A DNA stretch of 64,000 nucleotides from Vombatus ursinus (lineage: Eukaryota; Chordata; Mammalia; Diprotodontia; Vombatidae): positions 179,951 through 243,950 of the forward strand of contig NW_020954631.1 of NCBI RefSeq assembly GCF_900497805.2. Direction: 5' to 3'. This document shows, one piece after another, positions 21,540-33,361 of the stretch; position 1 is the first letter of the stretch; every line of letters starts with the position of its first letter. The translations under genes were made by a program, and so were the position numbers. Below the pieces are notes generated by a model, which was not told where the DNA came from, did not search any database, and was given only the letters and a program-made list of their open reading frames with translations.

Positions 21540-24141
21540 ATGGCAGCAGCTCCGCTGCCACCGCTGGTCACCTTGGTTTGGGCTGGAGTTCTGCTCCTCC
21601 CAACAGAGTCCCATGGCGCTGTCTTTGCTCAGGTATTCGTCTTCAGACAGGCTCTATGGTGGGAAGGGGATCGCTCTGGGGATTCTGGGGGGCGGGGGGG
21701 GGGGAGGGAGAATATCTGGATCAGGCAGAGGGAGGAGCCTTACCAGAGTTTGGAGCTGTCCGCGGTCCTGTAGGAAAGGAAAAAGGCTGGGCTGCAAGTC
21801 TGGATGTATTTGGGTCTTTGTGTGACATGACTATGTGTGTGTGATCGTGTTAAGTCTTTGGGTGATGATTCTTTAGACATTTGGCCTTTGTAACATTGTG
21901 ATTGTTTCTGTACCCTATGTCATTGTGCCTTCACGACCAGCTTGATCATGGCTGTGGCTTTGTGTGGTGTTCGTGTGGGGTCACGTGTCTCTACGTATGT
22001 CTGTGGCAGGAGTTGCGGGGTGGGGGTGGGGGTGCCACTGCTCCATCTCTTTCGCGCTCCTCCAAGCTGGTGTGGACTGGCTATGGGGATAGAAGGGGAA
22101 AGGGAGTCAGTAGATTTGGAGACCAGGCTTGGAGCTCCCGAGGGCCTTGTCCTTGTGGCTGTCTTGGAGTCTGTGTCCTTCTGGGATAGCCTTTGAGATT
22201 TCAAGGACTAAGCAGCGTGGTTTGGTTTTATGAATGTTTTTGTGCTCTCCAGTTTTATGTCACATTCATTTCAAATCTATTCTTTCTCCATCACGAGCAT
22301 CATTTTTGTCTTGTCCCAGATATGAAAAAGGCGCTTTCTGCCAAAGCACAGGCTCTCCTTCACCCTAACTAGTGGCCCTTTGGTAGACTTTGAGGAAGGC
22401 TCTGAAGAGCTCTGGCCCATACAGCCAAATGGCTCTTACTGAGTCATTTGGAGACGACCGAGTAGGTTGATTTCTGCAGAGGGAGTTTCTGCTAGTCCTC
22501 ACAGAAATGATTCAAGATTGTAACATGCTGAAACGGAAGGCAAACCACAGGCAAGAGTTCTGCCCCGCTTTGGACTCAGAGGATTTGAATTCCAACCCAG
22601 TTCTGTCTTGGTGACCTTGGACAAGTCACTTCCCCTCCATGGGCCTGTTTCTTCACCTATAAAATGAGAGGAATTCGAGTTGGACTATATGGTCTCGGAG
22701 GTCTTTTCTGGATTAAAAGAGGATAAATACATATGCACATACATACAGAAATTTCCCATTACCAGAGACCTGGCAAAGAGCTCTAGAGTGATTACTGTCC
22801 CTGCCCTTTGTCGAAGTCTCAAGTCAGACATTATGGTGTTGGTTTTGGTGGGATGCGAGGGAGGGAACACATTGGAGTCATGGCCAAATCAGACATTCCA
22901 AAGCCATTTCAAGATGTCTCCCTTACCCACAAACGATTGGTAGTTAGACACTTCCATGTTTCCAATGACATGAAAACTCACTCATTTTTAGATTTCCTAG
23001 GGATGGAGAAGTACTATTCACTAGGTAGACAGAATTCAGCAGGCTGCTGACGGGATATTTGGGGGTCCTGATGGCAAACCAGAGGACTGTGGATCGGTTG
23101 GAAGAATGTGTAGCTTGGCAAAGGGAATACTGAAGAGGGGGTACATGCTTGGCTGTCTTCATTTATCTGAAGAGCAGTAATGGAGAAGGACTGGCTTTGT
23201 TCAACTTGGCCTAAAGGCAGGAGAGGGGCCATGGATAGGAGGTACATCTAGGCGTGCTGTCAGGAAAAACTTGCTATGAAAGCGACCCTAGAGTGGAATG
23301 GGCTGCCTTGGGGTGTGTGTGTGTGGGGGGGGGGGGGTGTGTGCTTACTTTTTAACCTGGTGGCCTTCCAGCAAAGGGGCAATGGCCAGTTGTCAGGCAC
23401 ATGGCAGATATTCAGGGAATGGTTGGAGGAGCTGGGGCTTTTAAGCCCCTTCCAGATCTTTTTAATAACATGTCTGTTCTCGAGTCACATGTAACATCTG
23501 CTCTTTCTGGGTCCCACAGCCCCAGACCCTGCCTTTCTCTTGGAACCTTGGGCAGATGGCAAGGGCCCTTCAGTTGGACTGGCCACCAGGTTCTCCCAAG
23601 GCAGCCCTGCTGGCCCAGGCCCTAGAGCGGCTCCTTGAGGCAGAGGCTGGGTGGCGGGAGACCAAGGCTGAAGCTGCTGCCCTGGCCCAGCTCCTCTTGC
23701 ACCTGTGGGGAGGCTCCCATCTTGAGCCTGAGGTCAACATGGAGGAGACAGTGTCACTTGGTCCCAAGGCCCAGGCCAAGGATGAGGCAGCAGATTCCAA
23801 GCAGGCACTCCTCAGGTACCACTGGAGGGAAGGTGGATGGGTCTGGGGAGGGGCAGAATTGGTGGCACTGGAGACTTCTGGATATTTCCATCCACAGATT
23901 TGTGATGAGCCAGCTGTTGGCCAAGATGTCGGAGACCCAAATCCCTCCCATCTTGGTCAGGGGGGAACCATGGCCCCGGCAACGTCGTCATTTGCGCCGG
24001 GACCTGGGGCCAGGTCCTGCTTCCGTGTCACATGGGACTGCACTACAGCGCCTGAACCGCCTGGAGGCCTTGGGAGCCAAGGGCAGGGCTCAGGTGCAGT
24101 GGGGAGTACCACTTGCTACCACACGCTACTGGCCAGAGTGA
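21540..24141 (+). CDS. PCSK1N: PCSK1N / proSAAS, three coding exons
   Basis: Exons 21540-21632, 23520-23815 and 23898-24141 join in phase to 210 codons; human proSAAS has about 260. All introns are GT-AG. Residues 1-26 are a signal peptide (hydrophobic LVTLVWAGVLLL). Residues about 42-95 match the proSAAS helical part (ALERLLEAEAGW, then LAQLLLHLWG; human has LARALAHLLEAE and LAQLLRVWG). Exon 3 holds the basic cleavage site RQRRHLRR (about 157-164) and the region of the PC1/3-inhibitory peptide, ALQRLNRLEA (178-187). Human has ALLRVKRLET there, so the inhibitory hexapeptide LLRVKR reads LQRLNR. The N-terminal KEP/little-SAAS segment with its RRFRR site is absent. proSAAS is a secretory-granule chaperone and PC1/3 inhibitor. 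It is convergent with HDAC6. Confidence 0.85.
22575..22690 (+). repeat. MIR-type SINE in PCSK1N intron 1
   Basis: MIR core order: AGGATTTGAATTCCAACCCA, GACAAGTCACTTCCCCTCCA, then ATAAAATGAGAGGAATTCGA. It is an old, diverged copy. Confidence 0.75.
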
Positions 24142-24219
24142 CAGGGTCTCCATCCACCCTTGCTTCCTGTCTCTCTCCTCCATCATGCATGTTTATCCCC
24201 AGCCTTGGCACCCAAGCTT

Positions 24220-24225
24220 AATAAA
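24220..24225 (+). terminator. PCSK1N poly(A) signal
   Basis: AATAAA, 79 bases after the stop codon; the 3'UTR is therefore very short. Confidence 0.8.
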
Positions 24226-24406
24226 ATAGCCTCCTTCGTGCCCCTGCAAGCAAAGCAGAGTCTGTCTCATCTCTGGTCCCCACACCCCTTGCCAACTTCT
24301 GAGGCATTTTCCCAGCCCCTTTTGGGGCAGTCGATCTCCTGGAAACAAGTCTCTTCCACACCAGCTCACCCGGGCACTGATGCCAGCTTGCCTCGCATTA
24401 ACGATG

Positions 24407-24504
24407 TTTATTGCTACCTTATGGTGGCACTTTTGACCCTCCCCTCCCTCATCAACTACAAAATGGGTGGGTGGGGAAGCAAGTGTCTTTCGTTTTCTTT
24501 TATT
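24407..24504 (-). terminator. HDAC6 poly(A) signals
   Basis: Two minus-strand AATAAA hexamers at 24504-24499 and 24412-24407, 110-200 bases after the HDAC6 stop. The PCSK1N signal on the other strand is only 180 bases further, so the two transcripts end almost back to back. Confidence 0.65.
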
Positions 24505-24609
24505 TAGGGAAGCCAGTGTCTGCTAGAGAGACGTAGGAATGATTGTTCTCATTAATCAATAATCCAAAAGAATGGCAACATCAAGGAGGGGCCACCGGGC
24601 ACTCAGCTG

Positions 24610-27600
24610 TCATGGCAACGCTGGCATCTCCTCCCCAAATTTGGACTGGTATGCAGCCTTCTTGGCCTCCAACAGAACCTAGACAAAGGCAAAACAGTTG
24701 GAGGGAGCCCTTCTCTTGATGCCCAGCCCATGGGACGCAGCAGCCACTTCCAGGGGACTCACCTCATGGTTCACATAGGCCTGGCAAGTGTAACACCAGG
24801 CTGAGAGGTCAGCATAGCTTAGGACCAGTGGGTGGCCTGAGGCCTCATGGTGTTGGAGCATGTGAGCCTGAATGTAGCGGCCACAATGAACCTAAAGGAA
24901 GCCAGGGAGGGAAAGAATCATCATTTATTAAGTGCCTACTATATGCCAGGCACTGTACTAAGCCCTTTACAAACATTTTATCTTGTCCTTATGACTGCCC
25001 TGGGAGGTAGGCGCTATTATGATCCCCATTTCACAGGTGAAGAAATTGAGGCAGAGGTGAAGTGACTTGCCGAGTGTCACAGAGCTAGTGTATGAGGCAG
25101 GATTTGAACTGGGGACTTCCTAACTCCAGGCCCAGCACTCTGTGCACTGTGGCACCCCTGGCAACCCTAAGAATGAGGGTAATCCCTTCTAGTACCCAGG
25201 AGTTGGAATGACTCCAGGGTCAGGTAGAATCTTGTTCTCTGCCAACCCCACACCTCCACTCTGCACTCCATACCACCTTCCCCGGCCCACCTGATAGCAA
25301 GACAGGCAGAGCCAATTCTCCAGATGGGTGCTACAGTCCTGGCATGGCTGGGTCACATCCAGGCCCCCCTCAGGCACTGAGCGCACAGTCGCCAGGTGTG
25401 GGCACCAGGACAGCGGGGTCACAGCATAGAATGTGGCCTAAGAGGTTGTTTGAGAGAGCAATGAGTCTGAGGCCAGGAAGGGTGTTCTCACCATATCTTC
25501 ATCCGGTGGGGACCTGGGGGTGAAGCAGAGACTCACCCCCTCAGCATCAAATTGGTCCCCTATCATCAGTAGGGTAGGGGTGGCTGGGCCCCCTCCCCCA
25601 GCCGCCTCCCCAAGTAGGCCAGGCTCCCCAGGGTCCTCTTCTTTGGCAACGACGGCTTTGGCCTCTGGCTCCCCCGGAGCACGTGCACTGAGCCGAAGGG
25701 ACTCCAGGCCCAAGGTCTCCTCGAGCACGGGTGACAGAGGCCGTTCCTCTAGCTTCAGTCCTGTGGCCAACGCCTCTGGGGGGCTCTCCTTCTCAACCGG
25801 CTCCAATGAGCTCTCCCTTGCTTCCACCTCTGTCTTTACTGCTGGACAGTGAATGGAACGGGGAGAAACCAGTCACCCCCCCATCCGGTTGGACCCTCCG
25901 CAGCCCCGACTGAAGCTCTGCTCACCAGTAAGCCGAAGGCTCTGCCAGTACTTCTGGTGGTTCTGGGCAACCTCAGCCAGTGAGAGGAAGGCCCCAGGCA
26001 GCGGAGGCCGAAGCCAGGGGAGTGATGGGGGTGGGTCACCTAGAAGGGTCCGGGCACAAGCAGCCATAGATTCTGAGATGGATGTTAGGTTGTAGCCACC
26101 CTAGTCAGGGGAAGAGAGGTAGGTGGGCATGGAGGGCCCAGAGTCATGGGTAAGGACGATCAAGGGGAGACCACAGGAAAGGGAAACAGCAGAGTCCCGA
26201 AGGAATCGTACCTCGAGGATCAGGGCAACGCGGCCACCAGCCAGCCCCATCAGCAGATGCGTCATGTGTGCGTAGCCCTCTGGGGAGACGAGGCAGCCTC
26301 CGAGGGGGTCCCCTCGAGCAGCATCAAAGCCAGCAGACACCAGCACCAGCTCAGGGTTGAACTACAACATAATTGAAGCACTCGAAACGTCTGCCCGGCC
26401 TCTCGGGTGGATGCGAGTGCCAGGAGAGGCCACCCCACCCTCAAACATCTTCTTTTGCCGCCAGTCTCACCTCGTAGGCAATGGGCATCACAATATGGTG
26501 CATGGCGGTGAGGTAGTCGGGATCTCCAACGCGGGGCCCGTTCCATGCCACGTTGACATTGAAACCCTCTCCCTGGCCCTGGCCCACGCAGCTGCTAGCA
26601 CCATCCTTAGCCACAGGGAAGAAGGCGCCGTGATCATAGCGGTGCAAGGACACGTACAGCACGCTAGCCAGGAGAAGGTTTGTTAGAAGACCAAGGCAGA
26701 GGCAGACGCCTCCCCATGGGCTTCCTGTCCTTCCTCAGGCCTTACCTTGGGTCCTCCTCAAACATGTGCTGTGTTCCATTGCCATGATGAATGTCCCAAT
26801 CCACAATCAGGATTCTGCAAGAAGAGACAAGGAGCCTCCCCCAGCTCTTTCCCTCCAGCTCCCCTTAGACAGAGTGCTCAGCAGCTTTTGTGTGGCCTGG
26901 CCCTGTGGGCAGTCAGGCTGGCGATGCCAGAGGATTACCAAGGACGCCAATTCTAACGAGCCCCACCTCTCCAGATAGAAACCCAAGAAAGCCAAGGTCA
27001 GAGGCCAAGTTAGAAAGCCCTGCGTCTGAGGGCAAAGGTGGACAGTACTCCTCTTCACCCTTTCCAGCTTCCTGCCTCAGCTGCACTCACCGGAGGGCCC
27101 GGCCTGCCACCTCCTGCGCGTGGCGAGCAGCCACGGCCACAGAATTGAAGAAGCAGAAACCACAGGCAGCATCTCTTTCCGCGTGGTGGCCTGGTGGACG
27201 GACAATGGCTAGCCCGTTCTGCACCTGTGCTGAGGCCAAATGGCAAAGGATGGCCTCATTTCCTGCCCTCTGTTATCTGCCTCCTCTTTCCTCACCCCAC
27301 CTTGGAACCAAGCCATGTTATACCACGGCATGCCACGCCACACCACAAGAATTCCACCCTATCCCACATCCTCCACCGTGGTGGAGCCCCCTCCCTTTCA
27401 CCACGTGCCTCCCTGGCCAAGATGGCCTCCACCAAACTGCAAGCGGCTCCAGCGGCGAGCTGGGCACAGCTGAAGGAGTGGGGGGACATGTAGATGGAGT
27501 TGTAACTTTCACCCTCCCTGTGCAGGTCCCGAGGCTTCAGGCCACTCGTGGCTCGAACACGGTCAACATACTCCTCGCTGGACAGGAGGAAGAGAGGAAA

Positions 27601-30600
27601 AGGTGGGGAGAGGCGCTTTGTGAGGAGAGGAAAGAACAAAGAGAAGAACAAAGAAAGAAAAGAGGGTGAAGAGGAGAACAGAGGAGAGAAGAGAACAGAG
27701 TGGGCAAGGGGCAGCCTCTACCTGTGGCAGCTCAGCAGCTCGTTGTCCGTAGCGGAACGGGCAGGCAAAGGGAGGCATCGAGGGGTCAGCCCGAGCTCCA
27801 CGAGGCGCTGCGCTATTTGGGCAATGCGTTCGGGCCGCTCTGGGTGGTGGCTGGGGAAGGGCCAGGTAGGGTCATCGAAGGGAAGGGAGGTCATGTGACC
27901 CCTAGCAAATGGTGCCCTCAGCCACCAACCCAAGCCCAGTACCTGTCCCACATATTGAAATGCTCCATCATCCTCTCGTCATATACCAAGCCTGTTCGGT
28001 TCGGAGGCAGGGGCAGGGCCTGCTCCAAGGGTTTCCCCAGGGCCTCAAGCTTAGGCGGGGGGCCTAGGCTCACCTCCCTGTGATCTTTCTCCTTGTCCTC
28101 AGGGGCAGCCTCTGTTATAGGGGGTGGGGGGTGGGGATCAAAGGATCACAGATTTAAAGCTCAAGATCACGTGGTCCCACCTGCTCATTTTAGCAGGCCC
28201 TGGGAGAGGGAAAGGACTTGTTCAAGGTCAAGCCAGCATCTGAACCCAGTCCTGAGATCTCCACCATACTAGGCATAGTCTGGCTGTCCCACGGAGGCCC
28301 ACTTGTGGAATCTCTTGGTTCTCTTCCCTCCCAGCCCATCACCCCTGGGGCCTCCACCTCTGAGGACTGAGATCATAGATACCTTTGGATAGGCATGGGC
28401 AAAGGAAGCGGGGCCCACACCTTCCAGACCCCCAGCCCTCCCACGTTCCCTTGACCCTCTCAGTTGCCTCACTTACGAAACCTCTGTATAACCTTCCAGA
28501 AAGGTCTGTGAGCAGCCAGGGTACAGGACAAGGAAGCCAGGGCACTGCCAGTTGGGAAAAAAAAAATAGGAGTGATCAGAGAAAATCAGAAAATAGCAGA
28601 GCTGAAAGAGATCTGACGTTACCTAGTCGAAGGCTCTCATGATCCGAAGGCAGGACGAGGGACTCAAAATCAGAGAACGTCTGAGACAGGAGGGACCCTA
28701 CAGGTCACCGATGACAATCCACAGAGAGGTGGAATGATGTGTCCAAGGTCACCCAGATTCTAAGTTAACAGTCATCCACATTCCTCCCCCCAGAGAAACC
28801 CTGGGATTCCTTGAGGACCTCTCACCTGGGGCAGGGGGTGCAAGGTGTTGCCAACATGGGACATGGGTCTCCCAGGAGGGTCTGCAGAGTGGCACTGACC
28901 CCCAAAGCAAGAGAACGCAAGTTGTAGCCACCCTGCAGGAAGGGAGACGCAACTCAGAGAAGGAAAGAAAGGGAATGATGATGGAGGGAAATCAGCCACT
29001 CTCAGAGGTAAAGCAGTTAGCTGTCTCGTGGAAACCTAGCATCAAAGTGGGAATCCACTGAGAACAAGGGAGGAGCAGTGCTCAAGGGGACACAGGATGA
29101 AAAAAAGCAGAAGGGGAAGGAAGAGCAGAAGCGTAGGCTCTCAGGCCCCTCCCCAGAATGCCTTTGCCCCGATTTGCCCCTGGCCTCTTCCCAGATCCAA
29201 TGAGCAAGGCAGGAAGGCAGTTATGTGCGTAAACGCAAAGAAGAGGTGGAGAGGAAAAAGACAGACACAGAGACTGAAAGACATTGAGTTATCCCTCACC
29301 TCCAGACACAGAATCAGCTTCCCCTTAGCCAGACTCATGAGCAAGTGAGTGAGGTGGGCAAAACCCCCCGGAGTGGCTGCCATTTCTCCCTGGGGAAAGA
29401 AAGAGGGAGGAGCTGAATGCGGTCTCCCAGGTCTCACCCCCATTCTGCCAAGGGTGAACGAGAGGGACCCAAAGACCATGATCCTGCCCTCCTCCCGAGT
29501 CCAATCTGTCTCTCCTGCCAAGGGGCCTACCTTGGGGTCCCCCAGCATGGCATCAAAGCCAGCGGCCACCAGAACCATCTGAGGCTGAAACTAGAGATGG
29601 AGGAGGAGGAGGAGGAGGAGGAACACGTTAGCCCGGCTTTCCGCCCTGCCCACTTAGCTTCTCCCTACCAGACTTCACTGCGGATCCCATTCTGAACCTT
29701 CCTGCCGAACCTTCCCATCCGGAAGTCTTGTAATCTGTTCCTACCAGCCAAGGTCCTGAGCGGCGGCGGCTGCTACTGCTATCAGGACCACTCCGACCTT
29801 TCCTGACCCCTACAAATGGAAGTCTTCCATGTCCCCCAAGCTCTCATCTACTCAGTCCCCTGAGGCCAGACTCCATCTCCTTCCCAGACCTTAGGCCCTC
29901 AGCTTCTGCCTTCTAGCCCTCACTACTAGGTCTCCCAGCACTCTTGTGTTTAAGGGGCCCCGCCCGAGTTCCGTTACCTCCAGAGCAATGGGCAGCAGCA
30001 CATGTAAGAAGGAACTGATGTAATCCCCATCCCTCATCCCCACCTAGGGAGGAAGACACAGCAAGACAGAGAAATGGACAATGAGCGCACCCACATAAGA
30101 AGGCCTGTTAGGCCAAGGCCTTCTGCAAGTGCTAGGGGCCTGACCTGGTTCCAAGGCACGTTGACAGTGTATCCCTGACCCTTGCCACTTCCTGTTGCCT
30201 GCCAGTCAGAAGCTTTTAGGTGGGGCCAGAATCGGCCCTGCTCATAACGGTGAACAGAGAAGTAGAGGACGCTGGAGAAGAAAAGGGAGGACTTTAGGGT
30301 AGAGGGCTTGGGGCAGGGGGGCAGCAGGGGAAGGAATTCTAAGCCCCCTAACTGTACCAAGGGGAGGACCCACTCTGAACATACCTCGGGTCCTGCTCAA
30401 AGATGAACTGTACGCCTTGCCCATGGTGGACATCCCAATCCACAATGAGTATCCTGGAAAAGGTTAAGGGTCCCCTGAGAACTCACCTCCTGCCCAGAGA
30501 AGCAGGGGCCCATCACTGGGCAAGGGCTTGGTGAGCAGATTCCCCAGAAAGCCCATATTGCCCCCAGCCTCACCGTGACACATGGTGCTTTTCTTGGGCA

Positions 30601-32862
30601 TAGCGGGCAGCAATGGCAACATTGTTGAACATGCAGTAGCCATTCATGTTCTCACGCTGGGCATGATGGCCAGGGGGCCTAGGACCAGAGAACCACGCAC
30701 AAGCTCAGAGGGGATCTAGGCACTGATTTAAGGCAGAGCTCAGAACAAATTGCTTTAAAAAATAAAAGGCAATGATGAACCCCTATATCTTATGTCAACA
30801 TCACGGTAAAAAACGTAATAGTACAGGGATAGTCAGCGATACCAGAAAAGGGATGGGTCTTAGAAATTATCTGGACCAACTTCTGTTTTCCAGAAGTGGA
30901 GCATGAGGTCCTGAAAGGACACAGACACAGATTCCCTCAGATGAGGAACAGAAGGATAAAGGGAGATCCACCTTCCCTGCCAGCACCTACCTGACAAGAG
31001 CTAGTCCATTTCGGATCTCGCCTCCCATCAAGGCATCCACCAGCCGAAGCAGCGCCCCAGTAGCCAAGAGGGCACAAGGAAATGAGTTCTGTTCCAGGAT
31101 TGGGGGGGGGGGAGTAAAGAAGGGGAAACAAGAGACCGGTGTGAACACAGAAAAAGATCAGAAAGAAAGTAGAGACAAGGAGAGGTGCGTGGAGACAGGT
31201 TTGACGGGAGAGAGAGGAACACAGACAAGAAGACAGAGAAAAGAAGAAAAAGTCAAAGCAGAAAGAAGGCAGGGAAAGAAAAAGAAAAACACGAAGGAAA
31301 GAAACAGACAGAAAGAAGATGAAAGAGAGGGAAGAATAAACCAAAAGATAGAGGGGGAGAAAGAGACAAAGAGAAAGTGGGAGGAGAGAGAGGGGAAGCT
31401 TGCAGGCTGCCAGTCAGATTCTGGTATCTGCAGTCTTCTATCCCTGTCAATCTCCCAGAGGCAGCCTGGTGTGAGGCCGGTGGCTCACCGGGTGCAGGTA
31501 GACAGAATCGTAGGTGTCCGAGAGGGTCCGAAGCTCCGTTTCAGTCATCTGGGGCGTGGATGCCATCAGGTCTACATATCCTTGACTGTTGTTGCACAGA
31601 AAGCTGGATATAGGTTTCTACAGTCTTGGGAGGTTTGATGCTACCCAAGAAGGAAGAACCCCAAGGGAAGGAAGAACCCGGCTCAGGACCCAGCCCTTTG
31701 TGCTCACCTATGGACGAGCTGCAGCTCCTGGGAAGTAGCTGGCTGGGCCTACGGGAGCAAATTCAGGGAAGGAGTCCTTTATGGAAAGCCCACTCTGGCC
31801 TTGGGGGACTCAGGCTGGAGGAAACTGTGTCTGGAACAGAGCCTAAGCACTTCATGTCTGCTGATAATTTGGAAGGGAAGAAAGCCCTGGACAGGACGGA
31901 GATGGAAGCAGTGAGCCTGCCCACCCTCCTCAATGACAGTGGAAGAGGTGATGCTGCCCTCACCTCAATGTGGACACACCGCTGAAGCAGGCCATCCCTG
32001 GCCAGCTGTTCCTGCACAGCCAGAAGGCGTTCCGGTCTTTCGGGGAAGCTAAGGAAACGGTAAAGTGAAAAAGTCGAATCTGCTTTTGTCTTCTGGCTGA
32101 GAACCCTCTTCTCCTTCCCCTTGCCTGGCTCACCTTTCATCCCAGGAGCAGTGGAATCCACCCATTCTCTCATCCAGCACCAGGCCAGTCCCTGAGGGGA
32201 CTGCTGACTCCGCCTCAAGGTCCTAGAAGGGAACCGAAGAGGAAGAAAACAAATAGTAGAGGAGGTCAGCCCCAACGGAGATCCTCTTTCCCCAACCGGG
32301 ATCGAGAAACCAGAATCTGAAGGGGTCAGAAAGAGTTGGTGAACAGTGATCTGAGATCCCCACCTAAAGTCTCCAAGTCTTACGCAAGGAACGAGAAAGA
32401 GAAGTAAACTGAGGCCCAAGTGCCCTGGCTTGAGACAGTGAAGGCAAGGGACACAAACTCACCAGGTCTCGCAGGTTGGTCACCAGATCTTGCTCAGACA
32501 CTTGACTCAATTTCTTTGCTCGCCCTCTGCGACGGGCCTCGGCTAAACGTGGGCTGGCCCGAGGGACTGGTGACCCCTTCCGGCCTCCTCGCTTCTGCCC
32601 CTAGGGATGCCCCGGAGGGTAAGCGGACAACGGCTCCTCGAGCTCTTGGCATCTTTGGGGAGACAGCTGTTCCATCTGGCACCTCATGCCTCGGGGGCTG
32701 CCCAGATGCCCCCTCCCTCACCCTACAGAAGGGATTCTCGGCCTCCTCACCCCGATGACTCATGGCAACTCAACTGACCATCGGCCGGCTTCCGTCAGAG
32801 GGCGATCTGCCGGAGCTCCCTCCTCCGTGCCTTGGGCCTGGCTTCTCCTGCTGGGATGCCAT
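24610..32862 (-). CDS. HDAC6: HDAC6, 27 coding exons
   Basis: Cytoplasmic Zn deacetylase of tubulin, HSP90 and cortactin, and a ubiquitin-binding aggresome factor. Exons, 5' to 3': 32862-32779, 32600-32463, 32222-32134, 32048-31964, 31748-31708, 31585-31489, 31088-30991, 30678-30574, 30453-30385, 30271-30145, 30043-29978, 29590-29531, 29389-29300, 28932-28826, 28544-28477, 28111-27943, 27850-27722, 27577-27409, 27224-27091, 26814-26746, 26663-26471, 26364-26212, 26100-25926, 25841-25537, 25437-25291, 24891-24763, 24678-24610. They join in phase to about 1054 residues (human 1215). DAC1 has [16 protein letters not shown] and GGYNL; DAC2 has [28 protein letters not shown] and GGYNL, so zinc ligands and the catalytic Tyr are intact in both. 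The C-terminal ZnF-UBP keeps CGRY and SAWCYTC. The linker before it is only about 100 residues; the human SE14 repeat is missing. The start MASQQEKPG has a good Kozak context (CCCATGG). Possible poly(A) signals are at 24504 and 24412. Confidence 0.95.
24920..25165 (-). repeat. MIR/THER-type SINE in an HDAC6 intron
   Basis: Plus strand: TTATTAAGTGCCTACTATAT, GCCAGGCACTGTACTAAG, CCCCATTTCACAGGTGAAGA and GGATTTGAACTGGGGACTTC. This is a near-complete CORE-SINE in the intron between the two ZnF-UBP exons. Confidence 0.75.
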
Positions 32863-32961
32863 GGGCGGCTAGGCCTGCTGACCTGAACGGAGGAGACAGC
32901 CGGATTCTCAGGACGATGGCCCACCACAGCCCCCCGACCGTCCGAATATCGTCCAGTCACG

Positions 32962-33361
32962 NNNNNNNNNNNNNNNNNNNNNNNNNNNNNNNNNNNNNNN
33001 NNNNNNNNNNNNNNNNNNNNNNNNNNNNNNNNNNNNNNNNNNNNNNNNNNNNNNNNNNNNNNNNNNNNNNNNNNNNNNNNNNNNNNNNNNNNNNNNNNNN
33101 NNNNNNNNNNNNNNNNNNNNNNNNNNNNNNNNNNNNNNNNNNNNNNNNNNNNNNNNNNNNNNNNNNNNNNNNNNNNNNNNNNNNNNNNNNNNNNNNNNNN
33201 NNNNNNNNNNNNNNNNNNNNNNNNNNNNNNNNNNNNNNNNNNNNNNNNNNNNNNNNNNNNNNNNNNNNNNNNNNNNNNNNNNNNNNNNNNNNNNNNNNNN
33301 NNNNNNNNNNNNNNNNNNNNNNNNNNNNNNNNNNNNNNNNNNNNNNNNNNNNNNNNNNNNN
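32962..33361. other. assembly gap (400 N)
   Basis: Four hundred N, a round number typical of a gap of estimated or arbitrary size. It hides the HDAC6 transcription start and upstream exon. It is followed directly by a C run, and the whole neighbourhood is very GC-rich. Confidence 0.98.

Noticed and set aside
24142-24609. ERAS between HDAC6 and PCSK1N
   Set aside because: The interval is under 500 bases and shows no RAS motifs on either strand.
32494-32763. HDAC6 start at the ATG of 32763 ([10 protein letters not shown])
   Set aside because: That frame does not join in phase to the exon beginning GQKRGGRKG, whereas the upstream ATG at 32862 with donor ATG/GTCAGT joins in phase and has a better Kozak context.
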